This document shows, piece by piece, positions 8,909 through 17,459 of a stretch of 64,000 nt of DNA. Both the position numbers and the translations under genes were made by a program. This stretch comes from Leptospira sp. (GTDB lineage: Bacteria; Spirochaetota; Leptospiria; Leptospirales; Leptospiraceae): positions 152,323 to 216,322 of the forward strand of contig JAPZRK010000007.1 in NCBI GenBank assembly GCA_027531445.1. The letters run 5' to 3'. Positions within the stretch are counted from its first letter, which is position 1; every line of letters starts with the position of its first letter. The notes beneath the pieces are model-generated. The model made no database searches. It was not told the DNA's origin and saw only the letters and a program-made list of their open reading frames with translations.

Positions 8909-9460
8909 TCAGTTTCCTTTTTTAAAACTCTGGACTTCCGATTTGCGGTAGACGAGTGTTTTGCCATTCTTTGTGGTGATGACAACAGAATCGGCTGTAA
9001 CTGCCGCAGAACAACCCTCATACTTCGTTCCATTTTTTAATGTAACCGTATCAGTAAAACCAGTAACAGCGCCTGAACTGGAACTCACAAAACCCTTTGT
9101 GCTAACATTTCCTATGATAAAATGTTGGTATTCTTTGGGAGGTGCGACCCAGAACCAAGAAATCCCAAGCGTAAACCAACCAAGAAAAATATTAAACACA
9201 AGCATGGGGACACTCAATCGTCTCTGAACTTTTTCGGTAGCGATGGTCTGGTCTCCATTTTTAAAAACCAACGTGGATTCACTGAAAATGCTGGTTCCCA
9301 TTTCGATTGAAGTGGGGGTCTTACCCATGGAATTTCCTTTATAGTAGAGTTCGGCGCCGACTGGCTGGGTATCGATATTGACGATCGCAGAAGTCGCACA
9401 TTGCATTGTGATGAGGCCGAGTAGCGAAATGATAATTGTGAAGGATGTGATTCTTTTCAT
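8909..9460 (-). CDS. Lipoprotein with PEGA-like domain
   Basis: A lipoprotein of about 183 residues from ATG 9460 (TTG at 9469 is a weaker alternative). The signal peptide ends in 'LITMQC'. The mature protein begins with a PEGA-type beta domain ('VNIDTQPVGAELYYKGNSMGKTPTS'), followed by a hydrophobic segment ('MLVFNIFLGWFTLGISWFWV') that may be membrane-embedded, then a beta-rich tail with 'TLKNGTKYEGC'. PEGA domains are found in surface-layer and envelope proteins and probably bind other envelope components. It faces the DUF937 gene tail-to-tail. Confidence 0.8.
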   Translation of the reverse strand: MKRITSFTIIISLLGLITMQCATSAIVNIDTQPVGAELYYKGNSMGKTPTSIEMGTSIFSESTLVFKNGDQTIATEKVQRRLSVPMLVFNIFLGWFTLGISWFWVAPPKEYQHFIIGNVSTKGFVSSSSGAVTGFTDTVTLKNGTKYEGCSAAVTADSVVITTKNGKTLVYRKSEVQSFKKGN

Positions 9461-9599
9461 TGAGACCAAACTTTAGGATACGTACTGATGTTGCTCATAT
9501 TAAAATCTAAATCTAGTTTGGAAACATAATTTTCTTGTTTCGTTTCAAAGATACGAGACACTAACCATCTATGAGTGACCTTACTCAGAAATTAATTAG

Positions 9600-11501
9600 A
9601 TGAAATACAATTTAACCAACCAACTCATCCATACCCTTTTTCAGAACCAATTTGATCGAGTGTTTCAAAAATCTGGCAAATTAAATTTAGAGGAATTTTC
9701 ATTCGATGAACTATCTTCGATAATAGACGAGACAGTGGATGCCAAATTGATTCACAATTATGGCAAATCAAATGTTCCAAAAATCATCGGTTTCATGCCT
9801 AAAACAAAGCTAGAAACAAAGGTGTTAAGAAGTTTGTTAAGTAGCTTCACTTTGTTTCCGTTTTGGGAGAATGATTTTAATTTAGAGTCACTTTGGGTGA
9901 AGTTAGGTGCAAATTTTTCCAATTTATTCCAATGTATTTCGATAGAGACCTTTTCGGATAATAGCAAAAAAGAACTCAAATTTCAGATCTCAGATTTTTA
10001 TATCCTTAAGATATCTTGGAATGATATCGAATTATTTTTTTGCATAGACGATCACCTTGCGGATGCTATCCAATTCAAAATCCAATCGGAAGAGCAAATT
10101 AAAAACTTTTCTCAAAAAATTTCGGAAGATATTCAAAAAAATCATCCCCCTAAAAAAATATTTCCTAAACTGCAAATCGAGAACATGAAGGAATTCGAAA
10201 TAGGTAACTTTTTGATACCAAGATCTTTTCATTGGGGAAACATCAAGGTCAAATCTAAAGTGCGTTATGTAAGAGAATCACATGCCAAGGATCCTGAAGA
10301 AGTAGCATTCTGGTTTGGGGTTTCACTAGCTTATGAAGATAAAAGTTATTATTTGCAATATGCATTTCCACATCAGAAATTAGATAAACCTGATGAAGTC
10401 CAAATGAAATACCAGAGTTTATTGGTAAATCTTTTAAAAACAAGTATTGGTTCAAAATGGAGTCAGCTCCCAATCAGTTTACAAAAGTCGGGAACAAAAG
10501 CACTGGATAAACCAATTGAACAATTGTTTGATAAAGGAATATTAGTTGAGTATGAAATCAAAGTGAATCAATCAAATTTACTTTGTCATGTGTTGATACC
10601 TCAAAACCTTATAAACTTTTTGGTTAACATTCAGAAAGATAAATTGATAGGGGAATTCTCTGAACCGCTTTACCATTTTATAAATTTGAATCGATCTTTG
10701 ATTCGAAACAAATATGTGGAAAATTATCAAGTATTTTTTCACCAAACGGAAGGTAGAGCATATCCGATTCTGTTGTTTGAATTTTTAAATATGCTCGGAG
10801 ATAACGATCTTAAATTGGTCCTTCAAAATTACTTTGTAGCCAGTGGAATCAAAACGATAGATTTTCAAAAGCTTCTTTTTTATCTAACAACGGATTCTCT
10901 TACGCAAACAAAATCACTCTTTCTTGATGAGGATCTGGATGAAAACCGAATGAAAAGATTAATTCCGGTAGGAATGCAGAAGGATTGGGATACCTTTCCA
11001 GTTAACTCTGAGAACATAACCGGGCTAACTTCGATTGCATATAGCTTGGAAGAATTTATATTAAAAAATAGAGAAGTTATGCAATCAATATATCAACATT
11101 GTATCGATGGGAAATTGGAAATTTCAAAAAAGGCAAGATACATTTTGTACACTGAGTTTGCAAAACTGATAGAAGAAGAATTGCTTAAAAAACTTTCTGA
11201 GATAAATCAAAAGTATATAAGTCTTTTGGATAAATTAAAGGATGTACCGAAAGCGACTGTACAACAATTTTTTTATACATTTAAAAGTGACGAACTTGGG
11301 GCAATTTTTTTGGACATGGATGCTGGACTTTTGAAAGCACAACCTTTTGTTAGTAAAAAATTTTACCAAGAGGTCGTAGAAGATTTGGTATCGAAGAACA
11401 CACTTCGAAAAAAGCAAGCTTTAGATTTAAACGTAGTTCTAAGTCTTAAAGAGCGATTTATAAAAGAATTAACCGCTATCACTTCAGAAGAATTTGTTTG
11501 A
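9600..11501 (+). CDS. Large hypothetical cytoplasmic protein
   Basis: A 633-residue protein without signal peptide or membrane helix. It is rich in Lys, Asn, Phe and Ile and alternates helical and beta segments. I see no conserved catalytic motif and recognise no family. Two parts of similar size seem present: a beta-rich N-terminal half to about residue 350 and a mainly helical C-terminal half with coiled-coil-like stretches (about 490-560). ATG 9600 is the only good start. It is probably lineage-specific. The neighbours (an envelope lipoprotein, a small lipoprotein, heme oxygenase) give no functional clue. Confidence 0.75.
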   Translation: MKYNLTNQLIHTLFQNQFDRVFQKSGKLNLEEFSFDELSSIIDETVDAKLIHNYGKSNVPKIIGFMPKTKLETKVLRSLLSSFTLFPFWENDFNLESLWVKLGANFSNLFQCISIETFSDNSKKELKFQISDFYILKISWNDIELFFCIDDHLADAIQFKIQSEEQIKNFSQKISEDIQKNHPPKKIFPKLQIENMKEFEIGNFLIPRSFHWGNIKVKSKVRYVRESHAKDPEEVAFWFGVSLAYEDKSYYLQYAFPHQKLDKPDEVQMKYQSLLVNLLKTSIGSKWSQLPISLQKSGTKALDKPIEQLFDKGILVEYEIKVNQSNLLCHVLIPQNLINFLVNIQKDKLIGEFSEPLYHFINLNRSLIRNKYVENYQVFFHQTEGRAYPILLFEFLNMLGDNDLKLVLQNYFVASGIKTIDFQKLLFYLTTDSLTQTKSLFLDEDLDENRMKRLIPVGMQKDWDTFPVNSENITGLTSIAYSLEEFILKNREVMQSIYQHCIDGKLEISKKARYILYTEFAKLIEEELLKKLSEINQKYISLLDKLKDVPKATVQQFFYTFKSDELGAIFLDMDAGLLKAQPFVSKKFYQEVVEDLVSKNTLRKKQALDLNVVLSLKERFIKELTAITSEEFV

Positions 11502-11543
11502 CGCTAACTTGCAAAGGTTCAAACTCCTTTTAGGAGTATCCTT

Positions 11544-11768
11544 ATGAAATTTACTTATGCCATCCTTATTCTTTTTGCATTTTTGATTCATTGTGCCAGT
11601 TCAGCTTCCAAAGAAAATTCCGAAGGAAACGGTTCTTTGATGGAAACAATCATCGAAAAAGCCCAAAGTGAAGAAGGCCAGAAGGCCATTAAAACGGTTA
11701 AGGAACAAGCTACAGACAAAGAGAACCAAGAAAAGGTCAAATCTTTGCTGAATAAAGAGAAGAAGTAG
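11544..11768 (+). CDS. Small lipoprotein
   Basis: A 74-residue lipoprotein with a signal peptide ending in 'FLIHC' (Cys at residue 17), followed by a charged, Gln/Glu/Lys-rich helical mature part of about 57 residues. A good Shine-Dalgarno (AGGAG, 9 bases before ATG) supports the start. Its size and helical nature recall small envelope-tethering lipoproteins, but there is no sequence match I can name. It lies between a large orphan gene and heme oxygenase. Confidence 0.75.
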   Translation: MKFTYAILILFAFLIHCASSASKENSEGNGSLMETIIEKAQSEEGQKAIKTVKEQATDKENQEKVKSLLNKEKK

Positions 11769-11851
11769 AGAGAATCTTCCTCTAGACACAGAAAACTGAT
11801 TGTCGCCATCTTTTTGATCTTGAGAATGACTCTCAGGATGGTTTAGATTTT

Positions 11852-12532
11852 ATGTCAATAGCTTTGATGTTGCGGGAAGGCACCGCAGAAAAACACCACG
11901 AAACGGAAACAGTTCCGTACTTGCGCGCGATTTTTAGGGGAGGGCTGGATCCACAAACCTACACTTATCAACTAGAAAGTTTAAAGTACGTTTACGAGGT
12001 GATGGAAAATCTCTTTGAAATCAATAAAAACGACCCCATACTTTCCAAGGTTTATTATTCCGAATTGAATCGGCTTGAAAGCCTTAATGAGGATATCACA
12101 TTCTTTCAAAAAAAATTCAATACTTCCTTACGTGGAAAGATTTCGAACGCGACTGCGAAGTACATTCAATACATTGAATCGGTCGCAAGTACTAGACCTG
12201 CGATGCTCGTTGCACAATCGTATGTACGATATCTTGGAGATTTGTCAGGAGGCCAGGCGATCAAAAAAGTTTTGGTGAAATCCTTTGGTTTGGAAGGCAA
12301 TGATGGAACTGCGTTTTATGAATTTCCAAAAATTTCAAATCTAAACGAGTTTAAGGGAATTTATAGACAAGCTCTTGATACCTTGCCATTTGATGAACTC
12401 CAGAAAAAGGAACTACTTGAAGAAGCAAGGACTACTTTTGATCTCAACAAATTTCTATTTTTGGAACTTGATGAAGATCTACGAAAAAATATTGGCGAGG
12501 AGAAATACCAAAGTTTATTCTCAGCAAGGTAA
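11852..12532 (+). CDS. hmuO: Heme oxygenase
   Basis: A 226-residue heme oxygenase, cleaving heme to biliverdin, CO and ferrous iron in the cytoplasm with reductase-supplied electrons. The proximal heme ligand fits His15 in 'TAEKHHETE', and the distal-helix signature 'YVRYLGDLSGGQA' is intact. The length is normal for the bacterial HO-1-like family. Its job is iron release from imported heme; the TonB receptor 4 kb upstream could be an import partner, but the two are not in an operon. Leptospira are known to use a heme oxygenase for heme iron. A hairpin lies just after the stop. Confidence 0.93.
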   Translation: MSIALMLREGTAEKHHETETVPYLRAIFRGGLDPQTYTYQLESLKYVYEVMENLFEINKNDPILSKVYYSELNRLESLNEDITFFQKKFNTSLRGKISNATAKYIQYIESVASTRPAMLVAQSYVRYLGDLSGGQAIKKVLVKSFGLEGNDGTAFYEFPKISNLNEFKGIYRQALDTLPFDELQKKELLEEARTTFDLNKFLFLELDEDLRKNIGEEKYQSLFSAR

Positions 12533-12543
12533 CCATTATGCTG

Positions 12544-12582
12544 CCCGTTAAACCAGTGTCTTTTGAGGCCTGGTTTTACGGG
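12544..12582 (+). terminator. Long hairpin after heme oxygenase gene, no U-tract
   Basis: CCCGTTAAACCAG (12544-12556) pairs with CTGGTTTTACGGG (12570-12582) with one mismatch, giving a 13-position stem. It starts 11 bases after the hmuO stop, so termination or 3'-end stabilisation is likely, but no T-run follows and a protein-binding site is also possible. Confidence 0.5.
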
Positions 12583-12710
12583 TTAGTACGAAATTAGCAC
12601 TCAAATCTAATTTTACATCTCTTTATTCAGACAATATTTTCCATAAATTCGATCCGATTTCTTGGAAATACTTTGCGTTTATTTGAAATCTTCGGCATCA
12701 TGTATACTGG

Positions 12711-14849
12711 ATGTTGACAAACGAATTCGATATACTCTGGATTATCATCTGTTCTGGACTCGTTTTTTTTATGCAAGCGGGCTTTCTTTGTTTAGAATCA
12801 GGTCTTACTAGAACAAAAAATTCAATCAATGTAGCAATTAAGAATATTACAGATTTCGGAATTGCAACGATTTTATACTTCACTGTTGGTTTTGGGTTTA
12901 TGTATGGGTCTTCTTATTCAGGTCTTATTGGTATAGATCAATTTTTACCAACTTTCTCCATCACTGATCCCAAAGTCCCTGTGTTTTTCCTCTTCCAATT
13001 GATGTTTTGCGGCACGGCCGCAACTATCGTCTCTGGTGCTGTGGCCGAACGTATGAAGTTTGGAGCCTATATCATCATCACAGCCATCATATCATCCATC
13101 ATCTATCCTATATTTGGTCATTGGGTATGGGGACGGCTTCTTACGGATCTAAGCATCAAGACTGGATGGCTTGGAAAAATGGGATTTATCGATTTTGCAG
13201 GTTCAACCGCCGTTCACAGTGTTGGAGGATGGGTGGGACTTTCCGCGATGATGCTCATAGGAAACCGACTAGGAAAATTTGGGCCGAATGGCCTTGTTAG
13301 AAATATAACAGGAAATAATCTACCTATTGCCATGTTAGGTACTCTCATACTTTGGTTTGGTTGGATTGGATTCAATGGCGGAAGTACCCTTTCTCTTTCT
13401 GGAAATGTTCCTGGTATCATTGCAAATACGATGTTAGGTGCATCAGGCGGTATGGCTTCTGCGTTGATTTATGGATGGATTCGTATTGGCTATGCAGAAG
13501 CAACTTTACCTCTCAATGGTGCTTTGGCAGGTCTAGTTTCGATCACCGCCGCTTGCCAAGCAGTTACTTCGGCCGAGGCCCTTTTTATTGGATTCGTTGC
13601 TGGTATTTTGATGTTGGAAACAAGAAATTTATTAGAAAGTTTAAAACTTGATGATGCAGTGGGGGCAATTCCTGTTCACTTAACTGGTGGTATATGGGGA
13701 ACATTGGCATTAGGTTTTTTTGCAAATTTGGATGTTATCGATACTGGCTTAAGTCGATGGCAACAAATCAAAGTGCAAATGTTAGGAGTGGTAACGTGTG
13801 GTTTGATCTCCTTTTCTATCAGTTTTGTTATATTATATATCATCAATTTATTTTATAAACTGAGAGTTTCGGAATCGGCTGAAAAGCAAGGGCTCAACTT
13901 TACAGAACACCGCGCCACGACCGAATTGCATGATCTTTTTTCAGAAATGGAATACCAAAAGGTAACTGGAGATTTAAGCAAAAACGTTTCCATCGAACCG
14001 TTTACCGAAGTCGGTCAAATAGCGGAGAGATACAATCTGGTTCTCGAAAAAGTTCGCGCTAACATCGAAGAAAAAGAAAATCTAACTAACCAATTAGAAT
14101 TAAATTTAGGTGTTATCCAAAGCGATTTATCAACTGCCCGTAAAATCCAATCAAGTATCCTTGCACAAGAAGATCGAATTGTCGGTGAACTCGAATTTAC
14201 GATCAAGTACCTACCATTAACAGAAGTTGGTGGGGATTTTTTTGATATTACGGAACTTCGACCCGGTTTGGTTCGGGTTTTTATTGCTGATGCAACTGGC
14301 CATGGATTACAAGCCGCACTCATTACCATGGCGATCAAAACATTGTACGAATCATTAAAACGAGGTAAATACAGTGTTCATGAACTTTTGAAGTACTTAA
14401 ATAGTGAATATCTGCATTCTTTCGAAAATTTAAATCATTTCTTTACTTGTACGTTAGTTGATATCGACACCGAGAGAAATAAAATACGTTATGCTTCTGC
14501 TGGCCATCCACCGCAGTTTCTGATACAGGGTAAGAACATCATTCGACTAGAAAAGACTGGTAGAATCATTGGTGTAACAAAAAAAACAGAGTACTCTTCC
14601 ATTGAGCATGATTTTCCGGACGGAAGCTCCTTGTTTTTGTTTACTGATGGCCTGACCGAACAGTGGAATGTGGATCAGGTAGAATTTGGTGAGGATCGCG
14701 TAGAAGAATTCTTAAAACAAAATGAAAATCTTGCTTTTAAAAAAGAAATAGAGGATTTGCTGCTCATCCAAAAAGAATTCCTCGCAGGCATGCCTTTGCA
14801 AGACGATATCACAATCATTGGAATCAATCGGAAGAGCCGCGCAACCTAG
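12711..14849 (+). CDS. Ammonium transporter fused to SpoIIE/PP2C-type phosphatase
   Basis: A 712-residue fusion. Residues 1 to about 395 are a complete Amt channel: 'MQAGFLCLESGLTRTKNSINV', 'CGTAATIVSGAVAERM', 'DFAGSTAVHSVGGWVG' and 'GAIPVHLTGGIWGT', with the twin pore histidines at 169 and 323. About 420-490 is a HAMP-like/coiled-coil linker. About 495-705 is a PP2C (SpoIIE/RsbU) Ser/Thr phosphatase with intact metal motifs 'EVGGDFFDI', 'IADATGHGLQAALIT', 'LFLFTDGLTE' and 'LQDDITIIG'. By analogy with Amt-linked kinases and cyclases, it likely senses external ammonium and dephosphorylates a partner-switch (anti-sigma antagonist) protein. No such partner is next to it. Confidence 0.92.
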   Translation: MLTNEFDILWIIICSGLVFFMQAGFLCLESGLTRTKNSINVAIKNITDFGIATILYFTVGFGFMYGSSYSGLIGIDQFLPTFSITDPKVPVFFLFQLMFCGTAATIVSGAVAERMKFGAYIIITAIISSIIYPIFGHWVWGRLLTDLSIKTGWLGKMGFIDFAGSTAVHSVGGWVGLSAMMLIGNRLGKFGPNGLVRNITGNNLPIAMLGTLILWFGWIGFNGGSTLSLSGNVPGIIANTMLGASGGMASALIYGWIRIGYAEATLPLNGALAGLVSITAACQAVTSAEALFIGFVAGILMLETRNLLESLKLDDAVGAIPVHLTGGIWGTLALGFFANLDVIDTGLSRWQQIKVQMLGVVTCGLISFSISFVILYIINLFYKLRVSESAEKQGLNFTEHRATTELHDLFSEMEYQKVTGDLSKNVSIEPFTEVGQIAERYNLVLEKVRANIEEKENLTNQLELNLGVIQSDLSTARKIQSSILAQEDRIVGELEFTIKYLPLTEVGGDFFDITELRPGLVRVFIADATGHGLQAALITMAIKTLYESLKRGKYSVHELLKYLNSEYLHSFENLNHFFTCTLVDIDTERNKIRYASAGHPPQFLIQGKNIIRLEKTGRIIGVTKKTEYSSIEHDFPDGSSLFLFTDGLTEQWNVDQVEFGEDRVEEFLKQNENLAFKKEIEDLLLIQKEFLAGMPLQDDITIIGINRKSRAT

Positions 14850-14850
14850 A

Positions 14851-15714
14851 TCAATGCGGTGGAAGTGGGATCCTTTCGGTTTCATTCGGAACTCTGGGGA
14901 ATTCATCCTTTGCCCATCTTTCTTTTGCTTTTTCGATTGAATCCATGTTAGTTGCCACAAAATTCCAGTATAAATGTCTCTTTTCTGGTAACGGCTTTCC
15001 GCCTAGCAACATCAACCTACTCTTTTCATTGGACTTGAAAGAGATTGTTGTGCCTTGGTCAAATACTATCATCGATCCTACACCATAGGTAATACCTTCC
15101 GATTCTACAGAACCACGGGCGATATAGAGTCCAGCTTCCTCGTGATCTGAAAGTTTCCAATTGATATGATTTGTATGAGAAGGAATTTCGATATCAGCGT
15201 AAAATAATGGGGAGTGAACTTGAGCTGGTGAAATTAAGTCCAGAAACGAACCACCTAATAAACGAAAGATATATCCATCTTGTTCAAGTTTCGGAATTTC
15301 TAATTCGGAAAGATGTTGGAAACTTGGCTCTATCGTTTCTTTTTCTTTCGGAAGTGCTACCCAAGTTTGAATTCCTTCTATGATTTCATACTTCGAATCA
15401 AATTTGGAACGTTCGCTATGAACGATGCCTGATCCCGCTGTCATCCAGTTTGTTTCGTTCGGTCGAATGTCCATTTCCACGTTGATACTATCTCTGTGAC
15501 AAACAACACCACTATAAAGAAAAGTTATCGTTGCAAGACCAATGTGGGGGTGAGGTCGAACGGAAAGTTCGTTGCCAGTAACAATTGGAACTGGGCCAAA
15601 ATGGTCAAAAAAAACAAAAGGTCCTATCGATCGTTTTTCTAACGCTGGTAATACGCGGCGAATTATGAAATTGTCACCGAGGTCTTTGGCATGGCCTGAA
15701 ATCGATTTTGTCAT
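14851..15714 (-). CDS. Pirin family protein
   Basis: A 287-residue bicupin of the pirin family. The N-terminal cupin keeps the metal ligands of human pirin: 'RPHPHIG' (His55, His57) and 'GSGIVHSER' (His99, Glu101). 'GPFVFFDHFGP' near the N-terminus and a C-terminal 'LYWNFVATNMDSIEKAKERW' are family hallmarks. Pirins bind iron; some have quercetinase activity and others act as redox-linked regulators. It ends one base from the stop of the Amt-phosphatase gene in a tail-to-tail arrangement with no terminator between. Confidence 0.93.
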   Translation of the reverse strand: MTKSISGHAKDLGDNFIIRRVLPALEKRSIGPFVFFDHFGPVPIVTGNELSVRPHPHIGLATITFLYSGVVCHRDSINVEMDIRPNETNWMTAGSGIVHSERSKFDSKYEIIEGIQTWVALPKEKETIEPSFQHLSELEIPKLEQDGYIFRLLGGSFLDLISPAQVHSPLFYADIEIPSHTNHINWKLSDHEEAGLYIARGSVESEGITYGVGSMIVFDQGTTISFKSNEKSRLMLLGGKPLPEKRHLYWNFVATNMDSIEKAKERWAKDEFPRVPNETERIPLPPH

Positions 15715-15793
15715 ATCGAATTAGACAGCCAAATTTAACAAAAGAATGAATTCGATGATTAAAATTAATGTAGAAATTGCTGAATTTTTATGA

Positions 15794-16267
15794 ATGAATA
15801 GAGAAATCAATATATATATGAAAGAAAGTATTTCCAATAATTTTTTTGAGGCAATTAAACAATTCAAACAATTGCCTCCTTCGACTACATTTCCAGAAGG
15901 ACTTTATGAAGTTTTCTGGGTTGGACCAAAATGGTTTCAATTTGTTGCAAAGCATGGTCTTTCACTCTTTGGATTTAAAAATTGGGTTGGAAAGGAATTT
16001 AGCGGAAATGATCAAGCGATCAATGTTTTTTCGAATTCGACAAACGGCGAAAGAACGAAACGATTCCCGATGGAAGTTTTACATCAACCATCTAACATTG
16101 ATTCTAAGGTATGTATTAAAGTTTGTTACCCTCGCTCAACTCGTTTTCCTTGGCCATTTGTGATTGATGAATTTCGTTTTTTTGAACCAAACAAGTTGAT
16201 TGGATTGAGTTATACAAAAGGATTTTCCGCATTGCCACTCCCTTTTCATTTAATCAAAAAAGAATAG
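15794..16267 (+). CDS. Hypothetical protein co-transcribed with an alpha/beta hydrolase
   Basis: Up to 157 residues (148 if ATG 15821 is used; Shine-Dalgarno is weak for both). No signal peptide is evident. The centre holds 'EGLYEVFWVGPKWFQFVAKHG' and 'FPWPFVIDEFRFFEPNKLIG', rich in aromatics. I do not recognise the family. Only 6 bases separate its stop from the next ATG, so it forms an operon with the membrane-anchored hydrolase and may act on the same lipid or ester substrate, which is inference. Confidence 0.65.
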   Translation: MNREINIYMKESISNNFFEAIKQFKQLPPSTTFPEGLYEVFWVGPKWFQFVAKHGLSLFGFKNWVGKEFSGNDQAINVFSNSTNGERTKRFPMEVLHQPSNIDSKVCIKVCYPRSTRFPWPFVIDEFRFFEPNKLIGLSYTKGFSALPLPFHLIKKE

Positions 16268-16273
16268 GATGAA

Positions 16274-17416
16274 ATGTTTGAATTGAACTCTATGGTTTCC
16301 CTTTTATTGTATTTTTTTCTTTTTGTCTATTTTCCAACATTATTCTTGGTCTATTATTTTCGAGAAGTTGTAGCCCGTCCCACAGTACACTGTTCAGCTA
16401 GTCCATGGAATGCACATGCCATTGCATCACTTCCGATTTTAAGTAAAGCATACTACCCAACAATTTGGTGTTTCAATCGGCATTTGATGCTCATCTTGAT
16501 TTTGCTACGTGATTATTATTCTAAGCCTTATGTATACGATTCCATAGATGAGCTTAAGATGCCAGATGGTGGGATAACAGGTATTGCATGGTCAGGTACA
16601 AAAGGACTTTCTGGAAATACAGAGACTCCGATCGCGGTTATTTTTCATACCATAAGTGGGGATGAACAAGATGTCAAAAAAACAGTCACAAACTTACGCA
16701 ATCGACTTGGTTGGATTGTGGTTGTTTGCATTCGCCGCGGTCATGGAAATCTTTCCCTTGGAACACCTGTTATCAATACGATGGGCTCTACAAAAGATCT
16801 CAAAATTCAACTTGAATACATTCAGAAAAAATTTCCAAATTCACCACTCTATGGTTTTGGTCTATCTGCAGGTTCGGGTCTACTTGCGCGTTATTTAGGC
16901 GAGACAGGCCGAAAGAGTGTTTTCCAGGCGGCAGTTGCCATCTCTCCTGCATATGACATCGAGAAGGCTTTCCATCGAATTCATCCAGTTTATAATCGAC
17001 TAATGGGAATAAGGCTAATTAAATATTTTTTGGACAAACATTACGAAAGCCTGTCACAAATCCCAGGTTATCAAAATCTTGCACAATCAAAATCGATTGT
17101 TGAATTCCAAGATCGCCTTCACCTTATCGCGGGTTATGAAACTAGTGAGGAGTACTACAAAGAAAGTAATCCAATTCATGTGATTAAAAATATCAAAACT
17201 GCACTCTTGGTTTTAAATTCAGAGGACGATCCCATTTGTGTAAATTTAAATGTTTTGGAAAATATGCATTGGCTAGAAAGTTTGCCAAAGACAATTTTGG
17301 TCAAAACAAAACGTGGCAGTCACATCGTTTTTTATGAAGGATTGTTTGCCAAGTCATGGTCCGATCGCCTAGTATGTGATTACTTTAAACATATACATGA
17401 AAGTCGTACATTGTAA
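16274..17416 (+). CDS. Membrane-anchored alpha/beta hydrolase (ABHD1/3, YheT-like)
   Basis: A 380-residue hydrolase with one N-terminal membrane helix (about residues 8-28). The catalytic triad fits Ser198 in 'GFGLSAGSG', Asp318 or Asp319 in 'LNSEDDPI' and His350 in 'RGSHIVF'. 'VCIRRGHGNL' with an oxyanion-side 'FHTISGDEQD' resembles the AB-hydrolase-4 group (YheT, ABHD1/3), which hydrolyse medium or long acyl esters including phospholipids. Its operon partner is the hypothetical gene 6 bases upstream. Confidence 0.87.
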   Translation: MFELNSMVSLLLYFFLFVYFPTLFLVYYFREVVARPTVHCSASPWNAHAIASLPILSKAYYPTIWCFNRHLMLILILLRDYYSKPYVYDSIDELKMPDGGITGIAWSGTKGLSGNTETPIAVIFHTISGDEQDVKKTVTNLRNRLGWIVVVCIRRGHGNLSLGTPVINTMGSTKDLKIQLEYIQKKFPNSPLYGFGLSAGSGLLARYLGETGRKSVFQAAVAISPAYDIEKAFHRIHPVYNRLMGIRLIKYFLDKHYESLSQIPGYQNLAQSKSIVEFQDRLHLIAGYETSEEYYKESNPIHVIKNIKTALLVLNSEDDPICVNLNVLENMHWLESLPKTILVKTKRGSHIVFYEGLFAKSWSDRLVCDYFKHIHESRTL

Positions 17417-17459
17417 TTTTATGATAGACTTTAACATTGAAAGTTGAATCTTAACAAGT

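Noticed and set aside
12544..12582. Hairpin after hmuO as an iron-responsive riboswitch for the Amt gene
   Set aside because: It is nearer to the hmuO stop and has no conserved riboswitch core; 3'-end function is simpler.
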